Part shown: one piece after another, positions 1-5,544 of the stretch
Position numbering within the stretch: the stretch's first letter is position 1
How the letters are laid out: each line of letters begins with the position of its first letter
Source: JBKEAD01 sp047973165
Lineage (GTDB): Bacteria; Verrucomicrobiota; Verrucomicrobiia; Chthoniobacterales; JBKEAD01
Assembly (NCBI GenBank): GCA_047973165.1
Contig: JBKEBM010000203.1
Location: forward strand, 1 to 5,544
Length of the DNA: 5,544 nucleotides
Reading direction: 5' to 3'
The notes under the pieces: model-generated
The model's input: only the letters and a program-made list of their open reading frames with translations
Told to the model about the DNA's origin: nothing
The model's database searches: none
Translations under genes and position numbers: made by a program

Positions 1-371
1 TGCGACTCAACGGCCTCAACAACACCCTGCGCCACCTCTTCGGCCTTCGCCCCTGGTCGCTGAGTGCCTTTGTCAAAGCCGAGGTCAAAAATGTCGTGGG
101 ATTTATCGGAAAATTCGAGGAGTCCATCGCCCGTTACGCTCAGGATTTTCAGGTTGACGGAGTCATCTGCGGCCACATCCACACCGCCGCTGTCCGAAAA
201 ATCGCTGGAATCACCTACTACAACACCGGCGACTGGGTAGAAAGTGCCACCGCTCTGCTCGAAAATCACGACAGCAGCATCGAACTGCTAAAATTCAGCA
301 AAACCCCCGATACAAATAAAATTCAAATCGAAGTCATCAGGGAGTCGTCGCAAGCTTCTCCAACACAATAG
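1..371 (+). CDS. LpxH-like metallophosphoesterase, C-terminal part (5' end outside window)
   Basis: This is the last 122 codons of a calcineurin-like phosphoesterase that is open to the left edge in frame 3 (first full codon at 3) and ends at a TAG at 369-371. The visible part carries the family's late metal-binding motif GHIH (His codons at 174 and 180), preceded by VDGVICGH and followed by YYNTGDWVES, a signature typical of the COG2908 group (UDP-2,3-diacylglucosamine pyrophosphatase LpxH and relatives). The stretch WSLSAFVKAEVKN before it also fits these longer LpxH-like proteins. Members use a two-metal centre to hydrolyse phosphate esters or pyrophosphates at the inner face of the cytoplasmic membrane. 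True LpxH makes lipid X for lipid A, but many COG2908 proteins have unproven substrates and the N-terminal metal ligands are not visible here, so the exact reaction is left open. An internal GTG at 96 is not the likely start, because homologous-looking sequence continues upstream. The 3' end overlaps the convergent dsbD gene. Confidence 0.85.
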   Translation, partial: RLNGLNNTLRHLFGLRPWSLSAFVKAEVKNVVGFIGKFEESIARYAQDFQVDGVICGHIHTAAVRKIAGITYYNTGDWVESATALLENHDSSIELLKFSKTPDTNKIQIEVIRESSQASPTQ

Positions 372-2442
372 CCTCCGTAAGAAGCTCCGGAAAAATCACT
401 GGCTTCTCAATCCCATCACCGGGATAAAACAGGTAAAACGGAACCCCCACTCTGCCAAACTCGGCCAGAGCTGCGGTAATCTCCGGATTCGAGTTCGTCC
501 AGTCCGCCTTCATAGCGACAATATCGCGCTCTTTGATCAGCTTACGAACAGCCTCCGTATTGATTGCCGTGCGCTCATTAAATTTGCAGGTGATGCACCA
601 GTCCGCCGTAAAATCGATAAAAAGAGGTTTTCCTGAAGCAATAACAGCATCTCTTTCGTTCACAGAAAAAGGCACCCAGGCAATCCCGTCACCCGATGCA
701 AGTGATTTATTTCCAGGATTTAATTCACTTTTTGCAAATTTTTTGCCAAGTGCAAAACCACCCGAGATCAGTAAAATAAGGGCTAATACACACACAACAC
801 TGCGCAGTGCTGCTCCGCGCATAGAGCAAATGATTTGCCCGTAAAACCAAAATACAAAAGCAGCCAGCAATAAAAAACTCACCAGCCAGATCATACCATC
901 TATCCCCTTTTGATTTCCTGCCACGTAGAGCAGCCAGACAACTGTTGCCAGAAGAGGGAAACCCATAAATTGCTTTACGTATTCCATCCATTTTCCCGGT
1001 TTGGGGAGGAGTTTGATCCACTTTGGCTGTGCTGACAAAAGCAGATAAGGCAGAGCCATCCCCAAAGCTACAGAGGCAAACATCGCAAAAATAACATAAG
1101 CCGGCTGACTAAAAGCAAACCCCAGTGCCGCCCCCAGAAAAGGCGCGGTGCAGGGTGTTGCAAGCAAAGTCGCGAAGCCACCCTGAAAAAACGAACCAAT
1201 ATATCCCTCCCGGCCCCCTGCCCCAGCCATCTTATTGACTGCACCCCCAGGCAGCACTATCTCAAAAACTCCAAACAAGTTCAGTGCAAAGACGAAAACC
1301 AGGCTGCAAATAAAGAAAATAAACCAGGGGTTCTGAAACTGAAAGGCCCAGGTCACCTGATGCCCTGCCGATTTCATAGTCACAATCAAAGCAGCCAAAG
1401 CCAGAAACCAGGCAAAAATCCCCGCTGTAAATGCCAGCCCATGACGCAAAATTTTCTCCGGAGCATCTCCCGCCTGCTGCATAAATCCAAAAATCTTCAG
1501 AGAAATCACCGGCAAAACACAGGGCATCACATTCAAAAGCAGCCCCCCTAAGAGACCGTAAAAAAGCGCAAGGCCCAGGCTGATTCCCTTTACAGGTCCT
1601 GTTGGCTCCACGGGACTTACAGGAGGCGAAGCTACCAACCAGCCCTCGCGTTGTATCGAATCCCCTTCATGCTCCAACACAACAACTCCGTTGAGAGCAC
1701 CCTTTGACTCAATAGTCAAAATACTCTCACCAGCCTTTTCTGATACGATTTTTTCAGCGTGACCAATAATTTCATTTTTTACTGGTAAAGGGTAAAAATC
1801 AACAGATTCTCCTTCATTTAAATCAGTTACAACAATTTCCCATCTGTTTTCAATACGCTTCCAATCAATACTGAAGGGAGGCTTATCAATCTGTGGGAGT
1901 TCTTTATTAAAACGCTCAAAGAGATTTACATTCAATGGTTGCGCAGAATCAGCAACAGGAAGTTTTAATTCTAGTTCAGTTGCCCCAGGAATACAGATTT
2001 TTTCACAAACCAGCCAATCCACATCGGCTTTCAGGATCACCTCTTTTGAAGAAATTTTCTGCGGAACGGAAATCGTTGTCAGCAAAAGCACCTCATCACT
2101 GTAACTGTAAACTCGAATGTCCCCGGGCTCGGTCGCCCGTTGAGGAATCGGAAAATCGAGACTTCCCGCTCCGAAGCCCTCCGGCAGAGTCCATTTCACA
2201 GTGGTAGCCATGCCGGCATCGCCTGGATTTATCCAGTAAGTGTGCCATTTTGGAGCCATTTTGAGTAAAATCCCCACCTGCAGAGGTTTTCCCGGCACGG
2301 CAGCATCACGGCTTGAAATCAGCCCGGGCCGAACCAATACTTTGCCTTCAAAAACCTGGGCCAAGGCAATACTCTGGACAAAACAAAGTAGAAAAAAGAG
2401 TGTTTTTAAGAAAAAAAGCGATTGAATCCTTCGAACAGCCAT
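337..2442 (-). CDS. dsbD: Thiol:disulfide interchange protein DsbD family (protein-disulfide reductase)
   Basis: This 701-residue membrane reductase carries electrons from cytoplasmic thioredoxin across the inner membrane to envelope proteins. Domains in order: a signal peptide (about 1-28, hydrophobic core FLKTLFFLLCFVQS, likely cut after SIALA); a DsbD/ScsB-type periplasmic N-terminal domain (about 29-275) containing WHTYWINPGD and a Cys pair, C146 and C150 in WLVCEKICIPG; a CcdA-like membrane domain (about 285-565, roughly eight hydrophobic segments) with the two redox cysteines C308 (MPCVLPV) and C431 (ATPCTAPF); and a C-terminal thioredoxin-like domain (about 590-701) with WCITC (C616, C619) and a cis-proline at P668 (GVPFY). 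All six expected cysteines are present, so it should be active. ATG at 2442 is chosen because an in-frame TAG lies just upstream (2455-2457), there is no other Met before residue 62, and it gives a proper signal peptide. No strong ribosome-binding site precedes it. It is transcribed away from the MauE-like gene. The N-terminal CxxxC form resembles ScsB-like proteins, so a role in stress or metal-linked disulfide repair is an alternative to general DsbC/cytochrome c reduction. Confidence 0.95.
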   Translation of the reverse strand: MAVRRIQSLFFLKTLFFLLCFVQSIALAQVFEGKVLVRPGLISSRDAAVPGKPLQVGILLKMAPKWHTYWINPGDAGMATTVKWTLPEGFGAGSLDFPIPQRATEPGDIRVYSYSDEVLLLTTISVPQKISSKEVILKADVDWLVCEKICIPGATELELKLPVADSAQPLNVNLFERFNKELPQIDKPPFSIDWKRIENRWEIVVTDLNEGESVDFYPLPVKNEIIGHAEKIVSEKAGESILTIESKGALNGVVVLEHEGDSIQREGWLVASPPVSPVEPTGPVKGISLGLALFYGLLGGLLLNVMPCVLPVISLKIFGFMQQAGDAPEKILRHGLAFTAGIFAWFLALAALIVTMKSAGHQVTWAFQFQNPWFIFFICSLVFVFALNLFGVFEIVLPGGAVNKMAGAGGREGYIGSFFQGGFATLLATPCTAPFLGAALGFAFSQPAYVIFAMFASVALGMALPYLLLSAQPKWIKLLPKPGKWMEYVKQFMGFPLLATVVWLLYVAGNQKGIDGMIWLVSFLLLAAFVFWFYGQIICSMRGAALRSVVCVLALILLISGGFALGKKFAKSELNPGNKSLASGDGIAWVPFSVNERDAVIASGKPLFIDFTADWCITCKFNERTAINTEAVRKLIKERDIVAMKADWTNSNPEITAALAEFGRVGVPFYLFYPGDGIEKPVIFPELLTEAIVLEKLATTP

Positions 2443-2534
2443 GTTGAGAAAGCTCTAGCATTCCTTTGGATGGAGTGCAATCACCACACATCAGGAAAAT
2501 TCACCCGGCAATCAATTCCCCTACCCCGCCAGAC
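2443..2534. promoter_or_regulatory. Divergent intergenic region between dsbD and the MauE-like gene
   Basis: This 92-bp region separates two start codons that point away from each other, so promoters for both directions are expected here or just inside the ends of the genes. I could not identify convincing -35/-10 pairs in either direction. A minus-strand TTGCAC, 17 bp, TAGAGC arrangement matches the consensus at only about half the positions. No palindromic operator or riboswitch-like structure was seen. If the MauE-like gene really starts at the upstream TTG (2466), the region shrinks to 23 bp. Confidence 0.35.
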
Positions 2535-3020
2535 ATGAGTCCGCCTCCTCAGAGCCAGTCACGACAAAACCGGCAGCCTGCTCCGCGATTTGTCGCCGCT
2601 TTTTTGGGGGTGCTTTTCATTTTTTCAGGCGTGTTAAAGCTTCAGGACCCGAATCAACTTTTTTTCAGTCTGATGGAAGCGCAAATCGTCTCAGCCAATG
2701 CCGCCTATTACCTCTCACGCTGGCTGCCCGGTATGGAAATCGCCCTGGGCGGACTCGGACTCCTCTCATCCGCCCTCTCACCGCAGCGATATTTTTTCCG
2801 CCTGCTCCGTTTTGTATTTGGACTTGCCGCAGCTGCGCTGCTGATCGCCTTTACAAGCTATCTTCTGATTGCCTGGCAGCGCGGAGTCCTCACAAACTGT
2901 GCCTGCTTCGGCCCCTGGGGTGCTCAGTGGGGCATCGGGATGTCACTTCTACGAAACGCCATCTTATTCCTCTGCGCCCTTTTCAGCACCGGAAGCCTTC
3001 GGCTCAAAGTAATTTTCTGA
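2535..3020 (+). CDS. MauE/DoxX-family redox-associated membrane protein
   Basis: This is a small integral membrane protein of 161 residues if started at ATG 2535. After a polar, Pro/Gln/Arg-rich N-terminus (about 1-17), four hydrophobic segments are visible (about 18-35, 58-82, 88-113 and 132-152). Family signatures are FIFSGVLKL in the first segment, GMEIALGGLGLL in the second, and NCACFGPWG (C122, C124) in the loop before the last, followed by LLRNAILF. The CxCFG loop with a nearby LLRN is typical of the MauE branch of the DoxX-like superfamily. MauE is needed for maturation of the disulfide-rich methylamine dehydrogenase small subunit, and relatives are assumed to pass electrons or aid disulfide handling. 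No methylamine genes are visible here, so the role is inferred from the divergent dsbD neighbour: envelope thiol redox. Start choice is uncertain. The frame stays open upstream to TTG 2466 (184 residues) and includes GTG 2475, but the added residues look non-conserved and no ribosome-binding site favours any start. Confidence 0.8.
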   Translation: MSPPPQSQSRQNRQPAPRFVAAFLGVLFIFSGVLKLQDPNQLFFSLMEAQIVSANAAYYLSRWLPGMEIALGGLGLLSSALSPQRYFFRLLRFVFGLAAAALLIAFTSYLLIAWQRGVLTNCACFGPWGAQWGIGMSLLRNAILFLCALFSTGSLRLKVIF

Positions 3021-3096
3021 TTTTTAGCAGGTTTATTTTTTATTCCAGGCTTGGATTCCTCTGGCTTCAAGGGAGTGCTTTCTTTAAAAAAATAAA

Positions 3097-3798
3097 ATGT
3101 TCGCAAAAGTTTTTTTCACTCTCAGTTTTTGCTCACTCCTGCTGCTTGCAGGTGTTTCAGAATCTGCCCAGGCAAATGATCTGGCCGCCCTGGATAAAGC
3201 CCTCGAAGCAACTCTTTCCAAAAAAGAAATCCAGAGCATTCTGAAAGGAAAGTTTGTCATGCGGGAGGAGGAAGTTCCCGGTCATCCCTGGCCCATCATC
3301 TCGGTTTTTGCGTGGACGCCAACCAGCCCGGAGGAAATTTTTGCTGTCTTTTCTGACTACAATTCCGCCAAAGACTTTATCCCGAATCTTTTGAAATCCA
3401 AAATTTCAAAACAACATTCTCCCACAAAAGTGGAGGTGGATTACTGCATCGCTGTCCCTATCCTGGCCGACGAAAACTACACCTGCCAAAATACCCTGCA
3501 CCCCAAACAAAGCGACGGACGCATCCAGGTGAGCTGGTCCCTCGTGCGAGCGACAAAAATCAAAACCTCGGAGGGATTTTTTACTGCAAAACCGTATCAG
3601 GGTGGCTCGCTGGTTCTTTACAGCAACCTCACCAATCCGGGTTCTGTAGCAGCAGGCCTTCTGAAATCCTTTGCCCGCTCCCAACTACGCGACTGTGTCC
3701 GCTCCATCCTCGACAAAGTGCAGCAGGAAAAAAAAGAAAACCCTTCCCTACTCCAGGAAAAGGTCAGAGAGTTCAATGCCCGGCTCCGATCGAGTTAA
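3097..3798 (+). CDS. Exported SRPBCC/START-fold (polyketide cyclase/Coq10-like) protein
   Basis: This is a 233-residue protein with a clear Sec signal peptide (MFAKVFF, then a Leu-rich core, cleavage likely after SAQA at residue 26). It is therefore probably periplasmic. Residues about 65-205 resemble the SRPBCC/START-like fold: WTPTSPEEIFAVFSDYNSAKDFIP matches the usual helix-turn region of Coq10/cyclase-like proteins (compare 'vfsDyerypeflP'), followed by alternating beta strands (VEVDYCIAVPI, RIQVSWSLVRA) and a long C-terminal helix. The tail (about 200-233) is highly charged and helical. These folds bind hydrophobic ligands such as lipids or isoprenoids, but no ligand can be assigned here. 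The mature part has three cysteines (C117, C130, C200); C117 and C130 flank a short segment and could form a disulfide. It lies 76 bp after the MauE-like gene and 65 bp before the first transglutaminase. The start ATG has an A-rich leader and no Shine-Dalgarno sequence. The fold assignment is by sequence resemblance only. Confidence 0.75.
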   Translation: MFAKVFFTLSFCSLLLLAGVSESAQANDLAALDKALEATLSKKEIQSILKGKFVMREEEVPGHPWPIISVFAWTPTSPEEIFAVFSDYNSAKDFIPNLLKSKISKQHSPTKVEVDYCIAVPILADENYTCQNTLHPKQSDGRIQVSWSLVRATKIKTSEGFFTAKPYQGGSLVLYSNLTNPGSVAAGLLKSFARSQLRDCVRSILDKVQQEKKENPSLLQEKVREFNARLRSS

Positions 3799-3863
3799 CA
3801 GACAGTTTAGTTTGTCACCTTTCCCCGATTCCGCAGGTTTTCCAAAAACGTCTTCTCTTTTTC

Positions 3864-4736
3864 ATGGTTTTCGATGTAAATCACTCCACGGACTATCGTT
3901 ACGATGAGCCTGCCAGCGAGGCTTATGTGGAAGCACGTCTCACACCAGCGACTCTTCCGTATCAGAAAATTCTGCGACATGAGATTCTGTTTTCACCCCA
4001 CAGCGAGACTTCTGATTACGAGGATTACTTTGGAAATAAAGTCACCTTTTACTCCCTGGCACGACGGCACAAGCAGCTAAAAATCATCAACCGCCTCCGC
4101 GTAAAAACCTCTTCGCGCAAGCTCCCCGACGAGGGAATGGACATCCCCGTGGCAGAAGTACGACAGATTTTAAACAGCCGCCAGACCGATATTTTCGACT
4201 ACATCATGCAAAGCCAGACTATCCCGCTGAGTTCCGAGTCCTCAAAATGGGTGAAGCGCCATCTCGATGATTCCCGCCCTTTTGGCGAAGCGGTCCAGTC
4301 CCTGAACTCAGCAATCTATAAACATTTTCAGTATGATCCAAATGCGACAGACAATGCCACCCCGCTGGCCACAGTCTGGAAACAGCGACGCGGGGTTTGC
4401 CAGGACTTTGCACAGATTTTCTTAAGTATTCTTCGCACTGCGGGACTGCCAGCGCGTTACGTTTGCGGCTATATCGAAGCGGTTTCACCCGACAGCAAGG
4501 AAGCACCCGTGCTTGTGGGATCGGTCGCCACACATGCCTGGATTGAGGTCCTCTCCCCCGATCAGACCTGGGTCGCTCTCGATCCGACAAATAATTGCTG
4601 GTGTGGCGAACAGCACATTACCGTAGCCTTCGGACGCGATTATCGCGAAGCCGCTCCTGTAAAGGGAACCTTCAAAACAACCGGTGCCCAGCATCTGAAA
4701 GTCTCCGTAAAAATGAAGCGCCAAAAACAAAAATGA
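3864..4736 (+). CDS. Transglutaminase-like cysteine protease-fold protein (COG1305 type, first of pair)
   Basis: This 290-residue protein has two domains: a bacterial transglutaminase N-terminal beta domain (about 1-85, with HSTDYRYDEPASEAYVEARLTP at its start) and a transglutaminase core (about 140-250). The catalytic triad is visible: C179 in RGVCQDFA, H224 in THAWIEV and D240 in ALDPTNN, followed by HITVAFGRDYREAAPVKG, typical of the family. Such proteins use the papain-like triad to cleave or form amide/isopeptide bonds. Substrates of most bacterial members are unknown. No signal peptide is present, so it is probably cytoplasmic. ATG 3864 is well supported because family members begin only a few residues before the YRYDEP motif, although the frame stays open upstream to the preceding gene. 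The leader is pyrimidine-rich (CTTCTCTTTTTC) without a ribosome-binding site. A CWC motif (C245, C247) follows the catalytic Asp; its meaning is unknown. The stop codon overlaps the start of the next transglutaminase gene (ATGA), which implies translational coupling. Confidence 0.92.
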   Translation: MVFDVNHSTDYRYDEPASEAYVEARLTPATLPYQKILRHEILFSPHSETSDYEDYFGNKVTFYSLARRHKQLKIINRLRVKTSSRKLPDEGMDIPVAEVRQILNSRQTDIFDYIMQSQTIPLSSESSKWVKRHLDDSRPFGEAVQSLNSAIYKHFQYDPNATDNATPLATVWKQRRGVCQDFAQIFLSILRTAGLPARYVCGYIEAVSPDSKEAPVLVGSVATHAWIEVLSPDQTWVALDPTNNCWCGEQHITVAFGRDYREAAPVKGTFKTTGAQHLKVSVKMKRQKQK

Positions 4737-5544
4737 AGCAACAACTTCAGATCGCCTACTCCGCTCGCTATTCCTACGAGCAGCCTGTTTCATTATCTCT
4801 GCACACCGTGCGCATTTTTCCTCGAACCGGTCTGCAGGTGCAGATTCTGCAAAGTGCCTTCACCTGCTCCGGAGACGCCGACATTCAATATCGCCGCGAC
4901 CTTTACGAAAACGAAATTGCCCGGTGTTTTTTTCCCGAAAATCTCACCGAATTTACTTTGAATTTTTCAGCTCGCCTGGTGATTGCAGAAAAGAATCCCT
5001 TCCATTTTCTCCTCGATGAGGGAGGACGTGAAATCCCCCCCGCCGACTCCCCCGACGAAATACTTTTTCTAAAACCTTTACTGCAAAACGATGGCCCGGA
5101 CGTCTGCCCCCTCCCCCCTCCTCTGGCTCCGGCAGATAAAGCACCCTCGCTGGATAAGCTGACACTTTGGAATCGCTGGATTTTTGAAAATTTTCGTTAC
5201 CAGCGGCGCGAGGAAGGAGCGGCCTGGCATCCCCAAAAAACTCTCACACAAGGCGAAGGCACCTGTCGGGACTTTGCAGCCCTGTTAGTTGAGACATTGC
5301 GACAAAACAGAGTCGCAGCCCGCTGGGTCAGCGGTTACCTGTGGGAGTCCGTCGATGTGGACAGGCGCGTCGCCGAATCCGCCCTGCACGCCTGGGTCGA
5401 GGCCTACCTGCCCGGAGCAGGCTGGGTTGGACTGGACCCGACAAACGGAACCCTCACCAACCACACCGCCATCCCGACAGCAGTCGGCCCAAGTGCAGAC
5501 ACCGCCAGCCCTGTTGCAGGGACTTACTTCAACGAAAAAAATGT
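4733..5544 (+). CDS. Second transglutaminase-like protein (3' end outside window)
   Basis: The reading frame opens at ATG 4733, overlapping the previous stop by ATGA, and runs open to the right edge (270 full codons). It has the same plan as its neighbour but belongs to a different subgroup. The N-terminal domain (about 1-90) starts IAYSARYSYEQPVSLSLHTVRIFPR, and a Pro-rich stretch (about 125-140, PLPPPLAPADKAP) precedes the core. In the core the triad is C178 in GEGTCRDFA, H219 in ALHAWVEAYLPG and D235 in GLDPTNGT; RDFA instead of QDFA after the Cys is the hallmark of this second type. Like the upstream gene it lacks a signal peptide. The visible part already covers the whole catalytic domain, so only a short C-terminal end should be missing. 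The overlap with the preceding gene indicates one operon and probably a joint or sequential action. No Shine-Dalgarno sequence is seen, so translation likely depends on termination of the upstream gene. The substrate is unknown. Confidence 0.9.
   Translation, partial: MKQQLQIAYSARYSYEQPVSLSLHTVRIFPRTGLQVQILQSAFTCSGDADIQYRRDLYENEIARCFFPENLTEFTLNFSARLVIAEKNPFHFLLDEGGREIPPADSPDEILFLKPLLQNDGPDVCPLPPPLAPADKAPSLDKLTLWNRWIFENFRYQRREEGAAWHPQKTLTQGEGTCRDFAALLVETLRQNRVAARWVSGYLWESVDVDRRVAESALHAWVEAYLPGAGWVGLDPTNGTLTNHTAIPTAVGPSADTASPVAGTYFNEKN

Noticed and set aside
725..1021. Long open frame on the minus strand inside dsbD in another frame.
   Set aside because: It lies wholly within the well-supported dsbD gene and its protein has no recognisable family pattern.
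2466..2534. Extended N-terminus of the MauE-like gene from TTG 2466.
   Set aside because: It adds 23 residues without hydrophobic or conserved character and uses a rare start codon; it cannot be excluded, because no start has a ribosome-binding site.
3728..3735. Run of eight A bases near the end of the START-like gene, considered as a slippage or frameshift site.
   Set aside because: It falls in the charged Lys/Glu-rich tail where such runs arise easily from AAA/GAA codons, and the reading frame is intact through it.
3801..3816. Small inverted repeat (GACAG, 6-base loop, TTGTC) just after the START-like gene, considered as a terminator.
   Set aside because: The stem is only five pairs including a G-T pair and no T-run follows, so it is too weak to call.
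4219..4793. Minus-strand open frames opposite the transglutaminase genes.
   Set aside because: They are Arg- and Ser-rich antisense shadows of a strongly conserved plus-strand gene pair.
5035..5041. Run of seven C bases in the second transglutaminase, considered as a phase-variation tract.
   Set aside because: The tract is short, the frame continues intact with full conserved motifs after it, and it arises from ordinary Pro codons.

Overview
The window looks like chromosomal DNA of a Gram-negative (two-membrane) bacterium with balanced base composition. Supporting this are a DsbD-type envelope thiol reductase with a cleavable signal peptide, an LpxH-like phosphoesterase, and another exported protein. 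The lineage is uncertain. The gene repertoire and the lack of clear Shine-Dalgarno sequences ahead of any of the five visible starts would fit Verrucomicrobiota or a neighbouring phylum, but this is inference only. Nothing suggests a mobile element, prophage, CRISPR array, tRNA or rRNA.

Layout from left to right: (1) the 3' end of a plus-strand metallophosphoesterase of the LpxH/COG2908 type (1-371). (2) A full-length minus-strand DsbD-family thiol:disulfide reductase (337-2442), whose 3' end overlaps the phosphoesterase by 35 bp, tail to tail. (3) A short divergent intergenic region (2443-2534). (4) A plus-strand run of four genes: a small MauE/DoxX-like membrane protein with a CxCFG motif (2535-3020), an exported SRPBCC/START-fold protein (3097-3798), and two different transglutaminase-like proteins (3864-4736 and 4733 to beyond the window end). 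The last two are coupled by an ATGA stop/start overlap. There is no gene-free stretch over 300 bases.

How the genes may work together: DsbD and the MauE-like protein are both redox-linked membrane proteins transcribed away from a shared upstream region, which suggests an envelope thiol/disulfide module. The two transglutaminase-like proteins have different N-terminal halves and active-site signatures but both keep a Cys-His-Asp triad. In many bacteria such proteins sit next to circularly permuted ATP-grasp and alpha-E proteins, in a predicted peptide-synthesis/modification system that is still poorly characterised. Those partners would lie past the right edge, if present. I do not see a clearly new system inside the window; the transglutaminase pair is the part most worth following.
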